Part shown: piece after piece, positions 1-9,780 of the stretch
Layout of the letters: each line of letters starts with the position of its first letter
Position numbering within the stretch: position 1 is the stretch's first letter
Source: Prostheceraeus crozeri
Lineage: Eukaryota; Platyhelminthes; Polycladida; Euryleptidae
NCBI GenBank assembly: GCA_907163375.1
Contig: CAJQUW010001841.1
Coordinates: forward strand, 45,585 to 109,584
Length of the DNA stretch: 64,000 bases
Reading direction: 5' to 3'
The notes under the pieces: generated by a model
Seen by the model: only the letters and a program-made list of their open reading frames with translations
Database searches by the model: none
Told to the model about the DNA's origin: nothing
Program-made: the position numbers and the translations under genes

Positions 1-27
1 GTATTATATATATATATATATATATGA
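1..27. repeat. (TA)n microsatellite
   Basis: The window opens in an alternating TA run of about 20 bp. Confidence 0.9.
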
Positions 28-99
28 AAAATGAACAAAAATTAATTTAGTGATTAATTGTAAATGATGAATTATATATTGAATAATATCATGTATAAA

Positions 100-471
100 T
101 TATGTATTATATGTAACATTTGCAAAAACATTTATATTGGTAGCACTATAAGACTACTTCATCAACGTTTTAAAGAACATTTAACAAACAAAAACTTATC
201 AGTAAACAAGCACAGAGAAGCATGCAATGCCAACGCTGATAGATATGACATCGATATCATTGACCTTGACCCCGATGAGACGAATTTGCGATTGCAAGAA
301 GCCATCCTAATAAAGAAATATAATCCTCAAATTAACTCAAAATCAGAGGTTGAAGAATTGAAAGACTTTTATATCCTTGATTTTTATGAATTTCTTTTAA
401 CGCATAACTTAACATGTTTTTTAACTCTATGTTTTCCACAGATTCTCCAACTTCTATGCAACATTGCATAA
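100..471 (+). pseudogene. GIY-YIG endonuclease fragment, Penelope-like retroelement
   Basis: The frame from 64 carries a GIY-YIG domain of the kind fused to Penelope-like reverse transcriptases. Seen: a CxxC pair (CIICNIC), the strand KNIYIGST (NIY-YIG variant), the arginine/histidine helix RLLHQRFKEH, and the late glutamate segment LQEAILIKKYNPQIN, where the E is the metal ligand. These nucleases nick target DNA for retroelement insertion. No reverse transcriptase is visible within the 100 bp to the window edge, so this is the 3' end of an element or a fragment. After residue 115 the sequence turns hydrophobic and is probably out of the element. Confidence 0.7.
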
Positions 472-479
472 TCATCCTA

Positions 480-1060
480 CAATGTTTTTTACGATCAAAA
501 TTTGAAATTGATTTTCTGCATAATGTATGATTCAGAACCTGATGATGGCCTTGGATATAAGGTCGTAATATATAGTTAATAATAGCCTATATTTTTACTT
601 GCCATCACCGTACTTGGCTTTCCCAAAACTTCTAATTAAAATTGCATTATATTAGTATTATAAATGATAAATTATAAATGAATATAATATGAAAAATGGC
701 AAAAACAAATAAAGCATACTAACATTTATTTCGGAGCATCTGTAGTACATATACTCTATAGAAGTTTTAGCCATGTTATCCGGTGGATTTATGCAAATCT
801 TTTCAAACTACTACAAGGAAAGTTATCGAAATTTTGTATATTCGTACGATGTAACGCTGTTACACATGGAATTGTCCTCTTATACTTTTAGGCACATCTC
901 TATTAAATGCTCACAATGAGGTTTAAAATTTGCCAGCGTTAATGTCGCGACACTCGCGAGGTTTCTCAAGAGACTTTGGATAATTAGCAATCTTACATTT
1001 GTTAGTATACAGAAAATAAACAAGTAGATAACTCAATTATATTTTCCTTCAGTGCTTTAT
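480..1060. other. Unassigned intron sequence
   Basis: AT-rich sequence upstream of the first visible kinase exon; no element ends or coding similarity recognised. Confidence 0.5.
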
Positions 1061-1069
1061 TTTTTTCAG

Positions 1070-1168
1070 AGAATAAAGTGTACTTGCCAAACTTTTGTAT
1101 CATTGACGATAATGATACAGATCTATCTCTCAATCGGATGCTGAAATCGGATGTGCGTTTTCCAATCG
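1070..1168 (+). CDS. ITPK1: ITPK1-like exon (linker before the ATP-grasp core)
   Basis: Acceptor TTTTTTTCAG ends at 1069 and donor GTGAGC starts at 1169. The exon enters with two bases of a split codon and then reads NKVYLPNFCIIDDNDT...MLKSDVRFPI, leaving one G for the next exon. In the family this is the segment between the N-terminal Rossmann-like domain and the ATP-grasp domain, where a P-x-F segment is followed by a stretch ending in FP and then CK. The joined product, FPI-V-CKPIIAHG across the first intron, restores that order exactly. The preceding exon is not visible in bases 1-1000. Alone this exon would be weak evidence; its phase match to 7198-7238 makes it convincing. Confidence 0.8.
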
Positions 1169-1169
1169 G

Positions 1170-2633
1170 TGAGCAATAAATTTGAACAGTTGAGGTCAAT
1201 GTTGCGCATTCTCATTTTAATGAAAAAATGGCAGGCAAGCAATTTTTTGTATTTGTCTATGCTAGGCGATAACCGTCGTTTTCTCCTCAAATGTCACCCG
1301 GTGATTTTTGTCGGCACGATTAATCCCGCAATTATGTTACTATGTGTTGTCATTGTGTCAATGAAATGATCTTCCATTACAATATTCATTTACAAATATA
1401 ACAAATAAGTTAGGTGTGAGATCATTTAATTTTTGATAATAAATTTGAATTTACTAGCGATTTCTCTCAAATTTCAAATCGCCAATTTAGGACATTCAAA
1501 TTCATTTAAATCATTCACATGTTGCGCGTAAAAATTAGTTTGTAAATAGGTTACATGCTTCAACAAATTCGTCAGACAATGAGACGAAAAAAGCTACTGT
1601 TTATGTTAGTTAACATCCTGAAATGCATATGAAGACCATGGCCAATATTGATCCATCAAAGATTGAAATGACATGTAAAAGAAGGATCAATAAGCTAATT
1701 TGCGTGCATTGTTGATGGCAAGACAATGCTTCTATTTAATTTCGCGCATTGAGCTTTAGTGAAGTTGCGGCCAGTGGTGAGTCGTAGTTTGGGTCATTGA
1801 TTTGTGCAAGAAGTTAAAGCAAGCTTTAATTATCACTTTTTATCAAATAAAAGTCATAAAATTCTGACAATTAGTACACAGCATGGTCGCATACCCGAAA
1901 TTCTTGTCTACAACCAATCTGGTGTAGATAAACAGTCTTCTGACAATTAGACAAAAATTGCGAATTTTCTGACAGATGCACATGTATACCCGAATTTTGC
2001 GTAGGATTCATTCAAAAGGTACTAACTTTAACCTGAACTGTACTTTCAATACCTCCACTGTGACAGGGTATTTATCAAATTTCAAGGAAAACAGATTTTC
2101 AGAATTTTTGTATTTCCATTGCTATTGATTACTTACCACTATTTCAAGGGAATAATCTGAGAGACATGTGAATTAATGTCAAACCGGGCATTTGATGTGC
2201 TGGAACGTTTCATTCAAGTCCATATGTTTATTTGACAATTAAAATCTCTCAATCGGCGACGTTGCTATGACACAATGAATATTAAGTATCACACTGAAAA
2301 AACACAGGTCTTTCCAAAATTTAAACTTCGTCAAATTTTGAGTCAGGGCATCTTTTCACGATTTTCCAATGATTTTCTGTCCTGTGTGAGAGAAGTCCTT
2401 CAGTCAGATGCTCTTGTTCTCATTTTTCTTGTATGAAGAAGGAGCTCTCTCACATCAACTGATTGTCTAATCCTTCATCTTATGAAATACCCCACTCTTT
2501 GTTTTGGTATTATTGTTTATCTTGAGACATAGTTAACGAATGAGTTGGGTGACGTTGACTCGCATGTACGCTTTTTAGGTTTAAAACATGCTTTTGCTCT
2601 TTGGATTTGAAAATGATAGTATTCGATGAGAAA
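1170..2633. other. Unassigned intron sequence
   Basis: Nothing recognised; frames are short and no inverted or tandem repeat stands out. Confidence 0.5.
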
Positions 2634-2635
2634 TA

Positions 2636-3830
2636 CAGGGTGTAACAAAAGTTTTACCCACCTTTAATTATGCAAATCAAACTTTGATTACTTATCACAC
2701 CGTCATGCGAAAGCCTATGAATTCGGTATCTACCTAAACAAACCTCTAGGCATTGTATTCGCCCATCAGGTTACTTGTATTATTAATCACAAAACTACAA
2801 ATCATTTCTTGTTCACATCATTTTTGTTGTAATAAGTAAAATTCATATGTATTGTACATGAGTTATGAAATTTCCCGGAAAATTACGAATTCCAAGAATT
2901 TGAGTTAAGAGTATTCAATGCCACTGCGAGGTGAAAGGCAGCCAGCCAGAGGTTAGATTGATACTTGTTGGTTTCCACAATTTTGTCGTTAACATCCATA
3001 ACATGAGTTTCAGACCAGGGTCAGAAACTTTTGTTACAAGAGACGGTAGCACAATTTCAAGGCAAAATTCAACTCTTGTTTTAATCGTACTGCTGTTTTA
3101 ATTCAGTATTTTTTCAATTCAATTTTCGTAAGACTTCAATGCGCAAAAGCATCGACAATGACTCCAAGAGAGCACAGTCGTACAAAAATCCAAGCCCTCT
3201 TTGAAGCGGTTGTTTCAATTCGTAAAATTGCCAAAGACTTCAGGATTCCACGAAAGACTGTTCGATTGTTGTGTAGACGCACAGATGGGCAGACGAAGAT
3301 AAAAAGCGCAGTGGAAGACCAAGAAAACTTAGTCCCTCCTCAAAGGATAGGTTGCGCCTACAAATGAAAGATGAGGTCTCTTTCAGCGTTCGAAAAATGG
3401 CGACAGCATGTTGTCCATAAACACGCCACGGTAAACGGTGATTACTATCGTTGACAAATTCTTCCAATGTATGCTGAATGTGTCCAGTAGATATTTCCTG
3501 ATACAGAAAGAACTATTTTGATGCAGTACGGCGCAACTTTTCACACGGCAAAGGCATCCATTAAGAAATGTGAATTGTTTCCAAATGCTTGGGTGCATTG
3601 ACCTAGAAACTCGCCTGATTTAAACTCATTATAACATTTGTGGAGTAAACTTCAACAAATTGTTATGAAGGTACCTTCTGGAGTTTTAGATGTGTTCCTT
3701 TCAACATTATGACCAACATGTTAATATATTGGCACTATGAATATAAACATAGCATTTATGTCAAATTCCCATGTAAAAAATCCTTAATAATGCAGGTGTT
3801 AGGTGGGTCAGAAACTTTTGTTATACCCTG
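2636..3830 (+). mobile_element. Tc1/mariner-type transposon, internally decayed
   Basis: Inverted ends CAGGGTGTAACAAAAGTTT (left) and CAGGGTATAACAAAAGTTT (right, reverse complement) are each flanked by TA (2634-2635 and 3831-3832), the Tc1/mariner target duplication. Length 1,195 bp, slightly short for an autonomous element. It holds a broken transposase at 3158-3700. A further partial copy of the terminal motif (GTCAGAAACTTTTGTTACA) lies near 3020, perhaps a subterminal repeat or a trace of an older insertion. Confidence 0.85.
3158..3700 (+). pseudogene. Tc1/mariner transposase remnant
   Basis: The N-terminal helix-turn-helix is readable: MTPREHSRTKIQALFEA, then VSIRKIAKDF and PRKTVRLLCRRTDG, a typical Tc1 paired-type DNA-binding start. 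After about 3300 frameshifts set in. Near 3518-3690 the C-terminal catalytic half is readable again: MQYGATFHTAKASIKK (the D of QDGA-x-x-H is lost to Y-G) and then NSPDLNSL with a stop replacing E before HLWSKLQQIV. The middle of the DDE domain, including the first catalytic Asp, is deleted. Non-functional. Confidence 0.8.
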
Positions 3831-4059
3831 TACTTGTGCAATCTAATAAATATTGGGTTTGATAATATAATGCTAGCTTCCAAAAATGTTCGTCGACACT
3901 TGACAGTGCTTAGAAACTTACGGCGGATTTGACAGTTACATGTATTAATTGTGAGAGTTCTAACATCGATTCATTTACTGCTTTTCAAATATATTTATAT
4001 ATTACTTTTATATTTCTTTGTATTATATTTCTTGGATACATAGCACTGAAAAAGTGTGG

Positions 4060-5115
4060 TCGCAGCAAAAGCTGGGCAAGTCGAAGAGAGACATGGTGGT
4101 CGAATTATGAAGTGGAAAGCGCTGAAGCAGAGGTTGGGTTTCAGGCCGTGGCAGCAAAGCTAATCTGAGGCAGTTAGAGCTCCACACACAAATGTGAGAA
4201 GGGCTGCAAGGAAGACAGCATGGCAGGCGCAAGAGTGCATGCGTCGTGAATTCGCAAAGAGTCTGAGCACCGAAGAAGGAAAGATGAACATCTTCGGAAT
4301 TGCCAAGCAGATGAAAGATGAGAGTCAAGAAAGACACAACAAAGACATCCATCTTCACACCTCTTACAGACATATTTCTTTTATCTCACCTCTTGCGAAA
4401 ACAGTAGAAGAGATCAGTCTCACAATCATCTCAAAACTCGTCCTTCGCTGCATAAATCAGAGCAAACACTAGACAATCGCACACGCAGAACATTATCACA
4501 ACTCCAGCCAACAAATCACCCCTCTTTTACAATATAAACCCCTCTGGCCACTCTTCTTCTCTTTGTCATCATTGCAAATTCACTTGTATACACATCCACA
4601 CAACGCTCACGCCTTGGGACCTCTGGTTTCCCCCGTCAGGTGTACAGCTCATCCCTCCACTGGTAGTACCTGAGGGCTCTACCCCCGACCCCCTCCCAAT
4701 AGTAGGGAAGGGGTGGGTTGACACCACCAGTAGGAGAGTCAAGACTTACTAAGGGTTCGTTGCCTGAAAAACAGTTCTGGCTAAGTTGTCCAACACTCGA
4801 AGCACGGGGGGAGGCGTGATAAACCGTGAGTTGTCTCAAAGCAAGATGAGGTCAAACAGAGGTGGAGAGAGTTCATAAATCAATTGATGAATGTCGAGAT
4901 CGAATGTGACAATTATACAAGCTGTCTTAAGATAGAGGGCCCGATCACTAGCGTGACGGAAGAGGATGCTTTGATAGCTCTAACTGCCACCAAGAAGATA
5001 TTAAGGTCTCCAGGACTGTCTGACAGAGTGAATGAAATGTTTCTGCACAGTGAGGAAGCCTCGATCAGATGGCTGACCATGTTGCTCAAATTGATCATCT
5101 GTGGTGAGCGAATTT
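4060..5115 (+). pseudogene. LINE fragment (linker between endonuclease and reverse transcriptase), interrupted
   Basis: Two pieces of a non-LTR retrotransposon open reading frame. The first (4060-4340) reads RRETWWSNYEVESAEAEV, then RRAARKTAWQAQECMRREFA and STEEGKMNIFGIAKQMKDES. The second (4845-5110) reads KQDEVKQRWREFINQL, then NVEIECDNYTSCLKIEGPIT and VTEEDALIALTATKKI. These correspond to the region just before the RT domain in Jockey/CR1/RTE-type LINEs (WRE-x-M-x-x-L, then E-V-x-x-AL-x-x-M-K-x-x-K-A). No nuclease or RT catalytic core is present. The pieces are separated by about 500 bp of unrelated sequence. Confidence 0.7.
4341..4844. other. Insertion inside the LINE fragment
   Basis: About 500 bp with locally higher GC and C-rich runs separates the two halves of the LINE remnant. 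It includes an imperfect hairpin around the triple-C/triple-G runs near 4670-4720. No coding similarity or clear termini; it may be a SINE or the 5' region of another element. Confidence 0.4.
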
Positions 5116-5194
5116 CGTAGAGTTGTTCGGAGCGTTCTCATCCCAGTCTAAAAAGGGAAAGAGGAGTCGCTGTGATGTGAATCCTGCAGAGCGA

Positions 5195-5939
5195 TCAAGT
5201 TACTCGATCATGCAATGAACATGTTTGAACGTGTCCTAAAAAGAGGTTGCGTTGCCAAATATCCTTAGATGAAATTGTTTCAAAGTCAAGAGGTTCAAAA
5301 ATATAATCGTCACTTAGGGACGCGTATTTTCGGCGCTTGTTTTCCTCAGCAGTTGCTACAGCAGATCCCGGGGTAAGACATACACTGCTGATATTCGGCA
5401 AAAAGACCTGGAAATGATGTACGGGAAAGATGTCAGTCCATTTTGGCCTCTTGCCGTCTCCTCTATCGAGACCTGGTGGTTCTAGCACTGCTGGTATTCC
5501 TGCGCAACAAAGAGCTCTCCTGATTATATCATTGATTGCAGCATGACGTGTTATTCGACCAGCACATGACAGAGGATGGTGACCCAGCTCATTGACATTT
5601 TGTGCACAACGGCAACATTGAAACTCTCACTCTCCCACCGATACGAAGAGCAACACCGGTGCGGAAAGCAACGTCTTCCAAGCAGGTTTCTAAAGTAGGA
5701 ACTGGAATAACATTCAACCAGCAGCCGGAGAAAGGTGCACAAGCTCCTAATATGCGAGCTCTTGATATCTGATAAGCATCTCTCAATTGCTGAACATTAT
5801 GTTGTTGAATAGCATCACTATCCAATGATTTTTTCGATAATTGATAAGTTTCAGGTTGTATTCGAAACATCACTGTATATTTTTCGGCGAGAGAATTACT
5901 GACATTCGGCCTCAGGCATGGATTCCTACCATAGTCCAT
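5195..5939 (-). pseudogene. Retroelement C-terminal zinc and nuclease-like domain, fragment 1
   Basis: Read on the minus strand with frameshifts. The segment at 5939-5589 ends ISRARILGACAPFSGCWLNV...VALRIGGRV...CTKC. Then follow NELGHHPLSCAGRITRHAAI-NDIIRRAL and GIPAVLEPPGLDRGDGKRP. This is the recurrent C-terminal region of reverse-transcriptase proteins common in marine invertebrate genomes: a Cys/His cluster (CxxC...HxxxC), a H-x-x-x-N-D-x-x-x-x-A-L helix, and an RPD-G/VWD nuclease-like fold (PD-(D/E)XK type, inferred). Here RPDG has become RPK and the VWD strand is lost, so any nuclease is dead. No RT core found nearby. Confidence 0.65.
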
Positions 5940-6379
5940 GCCTCAGGTAAGTAAATTGTTCACCTCAAAAATCACTATGATGTTTGTACATTGCTACCCA
6001 CCCTGTGTACAGATATCTTTGTTTTATCAGAGAACCTATTGCGGATCAGAAAGAAAAGATAGCTAGCTCTCCAACCTCTATTACAAGCTCCATTTCTACC
6101 TGTTCACAGACAAGTTCTTGAATATAATTTTTTATTGAAGGATACAGAAGCAGAGGGTATGGAGTACTTCCCCCTTGCCCTTGATGAAAGGATTTCTGGG
6201 GGGGGGGGGAGGGTAAGGAACGAAATGAGCATCCAATATTCTAGTCTTTCCTTACTGATGTTTCAATGACTCCCACTTGTTTTAACGCAAGGTCGGTAAG
6301 TGATGCTGCGAAGACTGAGCAGACATCTCAATCAGAACTGTAGCTTATTGGGATAATGCCTTGCGAAATGGGAACGACT

Positions 6380-6930
6380 GTCATGTACCAATGCACTACT
6401 TCACTACGTGAAAGATTTCCTACGCTGTAGATTCGCAGCTTCTCAAAGGATTGCCATTGGGTTTGATGGCCCCAATGTTATGAAAAATCTAGTTAAACTT
6501 ATAATAGGATTGAACCCGTCGATCTTGTATATTCACTGTTTAGCCCACTCAAATCCGTGAGATCGGCCGTCAATGCAAAACTTTTCGCAATGCATTTGAG
6601 ACATGCTAGGAGATATTTGCTTTGGTGGGAGCCCATCCTGAGAGAGTGAAACTGTTTCAGAATATTCAACTGTTGGAGGACTAGCAGTCAACAACAACGA
6701 ATTTGCAGTCGCTGTCTAAGACCAGGTGGAGATGTCATCTTGAACAAGATGGATGAATGATTACATTTATACACTAATATCTGATGGATACCATCTAGAT
6801 GGAATACATTGCTGAGGAGTTCGAAGCGGTGCGAAAGAAGGAGTACTTTGGTTTCTTCTAATCCCAACTTCCACTTCTGGCTTTGATCATCGCTTCTTCG
6901 TACAATGTGAACTTCGGTCATATAAAATTC
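6380..6930 (+). pseudogene. hAT-like transposase fragment (ZMYM/DUF4371-type)
   Basis: In + strand frames the sequence reads GFDGPNVMKNLVKLIIGLNP then LYIHCLAHS, the usual catalytic-core block GxDGxxVM...YxHCxAHxxN of this hAT-like group. A degenerate TRW segment follows (near 6720: SLSKTRWRC) and then EEFEAVRKKEYFGFF. Several stops and frameshifts. No ends identified. Confidence 0.6.
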
Positions 6931-7197
6931 TACTATTTTCATCTTAAATTTGCTTCATCTACTTGCAACGATATACTATAATAGCAAAGAGCAAGCATAT
7001 GCATTTTGACGAAAGAACAATTAAGTTCATAAAGTAAGAAAAAGAATGGAGCGTACTCTAAAACCTAAAAAGACAAAACCTGTGCAAGATGTATTTCATT
7101 TTAGTGAACAAATTAAAATGGAATTCTACTCCTAGTTTTATTAAATTCACATCAGGATGTTTTTTAATCAGCAATTGATATATTTTCATTGTTTCAG

Positions 7198-7238
7198 TTT
7201 GCAAGCCAATTATTGCTCACGGTCGTGGAGCGCACGAG
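7198..7238 (+). CDS. ITPK1: ITPK1-like exon, ATP-grasp lysine segment
   Basis: A 41-bp exon between acceptor TTGTTTCAG and donor GTAAGT. With the G carried over from the previous exon it reads V-CKPIIAHGRGAHE and ends in phase 0. This matches the ITPK1 block CK-x-x-x-AHG-x-x-x-HE, where the lysine lies in the ATP-binding strand of the ATP-grasp fold. The exon is too short to appear as a long reading frame. Confidence comes from the motif, both splice signals, and the following exon starting directly with MCIVFN, as the family expects after HE. Confidence 0.9.
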
Positions 7239-7348
7239 GTAAGTCGTACCAAATCGTAATTAGTCATGCATGATCGGACATCAATCGAACAATACAAGCA
7301 TTAAACATGTTAATTCTATTTTATATGCATCATGTCTAAGTAGTGATG

Positions 7349-7733
7349 CAGTGCATCATTCCAGGACAATTTTCCATTTTGGATCAGGTTCCCGGCCGCT
7401 ATGTCCTTCGCTTGAGGCCATGAATAAAATTTATCTCGTGCACTATTAACATTGCTATCAGTCTTTTTAATCATGCCCCCACCGAAAGAAATGAACAGAA
7501 GAAAGCATCAAGCATATCTGATGTAATTGCAGTTCATTGTGTCCAAGTGCAATGTGCTTGATAAAGACTCGTTTCAGACGCGATAATGTTATATTTCCAC
7601 CCAAAATTCGGTTTTGAGATTATGTGCCCAATAAGTGGAATAGACCACGCCGCGTCTAATGGCCCCGGTCCCGAGGCCGCAGGTGGGCTGGGAACCTGAT
7701 CCAAAAAGGAAATTGTCCAAAAGCGATGCTCTG
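7349..7733. mobile_element. MITE with about 45-bp terminal inverted repeats
   Basis: Left end CAGTGCATCATTCC then GGACAATTTTCCATTTTGGA and TCAGGTTCCC. The right end, reverse complemented, has CAGAGCATCGCTTTTGGACA, then ATTTCC and GATCAGGTTCCC. The interior is non-coding with a GC-rich segment near 7650-7690. A target duplication is not clear, so the superfamily is open. It lies 110 bp downstream of a kinase exon. Confidence 0.75.
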
Positions 7734-7739
7734 TATCCC

Positions 7740-8370
7740 AGCGACCCCTACTTTTCTTAGTTTTGCCTCCTTTTTATGCGTCTCCATTCTTCTATCAATT
7801 CTTCTGGATTTTCCTTACTTTTTTTACTAAATTCTTTTGAAATAGATCTCCCCTCATTCGTAGAAATATCAGAAAATTTAAAGCTCGCTAACATAGACCT
7901 CCGAAACTCAAGACATCTACAATTTATGAAATAGTTCATGTAAAGTTGTCAGAGCTATGGATAACTATATACAAGCAGCTGGATAGCGCACCTCCAACTA
8001 AGTAGATTGGTCGACGAGGGCAAAGGTCGCCTTGTAAAGGGAACAGGCCACAAATATATGGTCGAGATAGGATTTCCCCAAATGTTGCTAGGGGGAGGGA
8101 CACAGCGAGATTGTATCAGTGCAGAGTGCCGCGAAAAAGTGCAGAGAAAAGAGACATAAACTCTAAAAGTGCAAAACTAAGCCATTGGTAGGTGGATGTC
8201 CGCGTGCATGGATCACTGCCCATGTATAACCGCCAGCTGTAAATGGCTGAACTATAGAACGCCAGAAGACCTAGCAATCTGCAATCGTGCTTGCAATTAT
8301 GAAATTCAAGCCCGAGCTCTGACATGGATTACTGCTTACTATCACGAGAGATGGCCGCCTAGACACTGGA
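7740..8370. other. Unassigned intron sequence
   Basis: No element termini or coding similarity recognised. Confidence 0.5.
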
Positions 8371-8372
8371 AA

Positions 8373-8530
8373 ATTGAGGAAATAGCAAAGTGATTCCAAG
8401 ATGTCATCAATACAGAGATATGGTCATTTTTTGGAAATCTAGACATCTTTCCATATTGAAAAATCTCAAATGCAAAAAAGGCCATTCCTGTGTGAATGAT
8501 ATCTTAAAATCACTTTGCTTTTTCCTCAAT
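8373..8530. mobile_element. Short MITE with 23-bp inverted repeats
   Basis: ATTGAGGAAATAGCAAAGTG at the left is matched by its complement at 8508-8530, with mismatches in the AT core only. 158 bp, non-coding. Confidence 0.65.
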
Positions 8531-9128
8531 TCTTTATATCACAGAATCTTTTGAAAGTGATGTGTGATTTGGAGCGCACTTTAGAAAAAATCATGCATTA
8601 CTTTCAAAACATTTTATGGTGTAATATTATTGTGCGACATTTCCATGGTTAGAAAATTTGTGTGTATTGTTAGGATGGATCATGGATATCCATGATTAGA
8701 TGCTTTGACATTTCTGCCCGGCATTGGACGGCAATAATGCACCATTTCATGCCCACCAACTTCCCATGGCATTCTCACCGTACCAGATAGCCATGAACCG
8801 TCGTACGTCATTCCAGCTTGAGAATCCAGTGATGAATGAATTGGTAAATGGATATTTTGAATCATTTTTAGATAGAAATCCGAATTTCAAATCTATCCAG
8901 ATTGCAAAAATTCATAAACTTTCATGATTTTAACGAATTACTATCTATTGAGTCAGCAAGCTTTCATAGACTTCAATAATAGTCAATCAAAGATTTCTCC
9001 ATCCCTCATTCTATTACTAACAGAAATCAAGAATTGTAATATTCATAGACTTCTTACATGTAAGAGCAACATACAATAGCATTATATCATGGATTTTGCA
9101 GACAGAAATGAAGATATAATGGTATATT

Positions 9129-9204
9129 CTTATAGTTCAAATGACAACCAAAATCTACGACCCAGAGGGCCGGCAGATTTTGACTTCGTCGTTTGAACTA
9201 TGAG
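9129..9204. repeat. Small imperfect palindrome
   Basis: CTTATAGTTCAAATGAC and its near complement ending GTTTGAACTATGAG enclose a 20-bp GC-rich centre. Confidence 0.55.
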
Positions 9205-9411
9205 AAAATCATTCTTACGAGATGCCCTTACCCTAATTAGATATCATTTGACTTGTCATTGACATTCTAGACTTCAATACTGACATGGATTTCTATATAG
9301 TATATTGTATCGGGATGAGACACTGCCGATATCTACATGCATTAGTAGTCCTGTCTTGAAGACAGTTGATTGTTAAGTATCACGATTATGCTTTCTCAAA
9401 GTGACTTTCAA

Positions 9412-9780
9412 ATGTGTTGTCGATGTGTTGAAAAGACCTTGGTTAATCATTTTCATTAAGTTGATGTTGGGAAACCAAGTAGATCAGATGGCAATAATTC
9501 TTTTTTTACTATATGCTTTATTAATTTCGGCCTCCTCTTAGGCCATCATCAGAAGAAGGCTTCTGATGATGGCTTAAGAGGAGGCCGAAATTAAGAAAGC
9601 ATATAATAAAAAAAGAATTATTGCCATCTGATCTACTTGGTTTCCCAACATCAACTTAATGTGTTGTCGATGGTTGTAGCACAAATTGTAGAACCCAAAT
9701 CGAAAACAAGATCATACTATTTCATTTCATTGTTTCCCAAAAGACGCTGAAAGATTCAGGAAAATACTAGCTGCAAAATA
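9412..9780 (+). pseudogene. THAP zinc-finger fragment in the left arm
   Basis: Across the 9426-9660 insertion the frame reads CVVDGCSTNCRTQIENKIIL-FHF. One frame over it continues HCFPKDAERFRKILAAKYW. This is the THAP pattern C-x(2-4)-C, then FHxFPKD and a W after the first helix; the later C-x2-H is not found. THAP fingers are DNA-binding domains of P-element-type transposases and of host proteins derived from them. The inverted right arm (about 11320-11430) holds the same sequence. The frameshift makes both non-functional as read. Confidence 0.55.
9426..9660. mobile_element. Palindromic 235-bp insertion with 12-bp target duplication
   Basis: GTGTTGTCGATG occurs directly before (9414-9425) and after (9661-9672), so the insertion is well bounded. 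Bases 9455-9660 form a nearly perfect hairpin with its centre near 9557. Each arm carries CTGATGATGGC...GGCCGAAATTAA. A long duplication is typical of target-primed retroelements such as LINEs or Penelope-like elements rather than cut-and-paste transposons. Non-coding. Confidence 0.8.

Noticed and set aside
4023-4373. 116-codon minus-strand frame
   Set aside because: It is the reverse complement of the LINE linker fragment, which has the recognisable protein on the + strand.
6190-6215. Run of G near 6200
   Set aside because: An isolated homopolymer-type tract; no further G-runs to support a quadruplex or telomere-like repeat.
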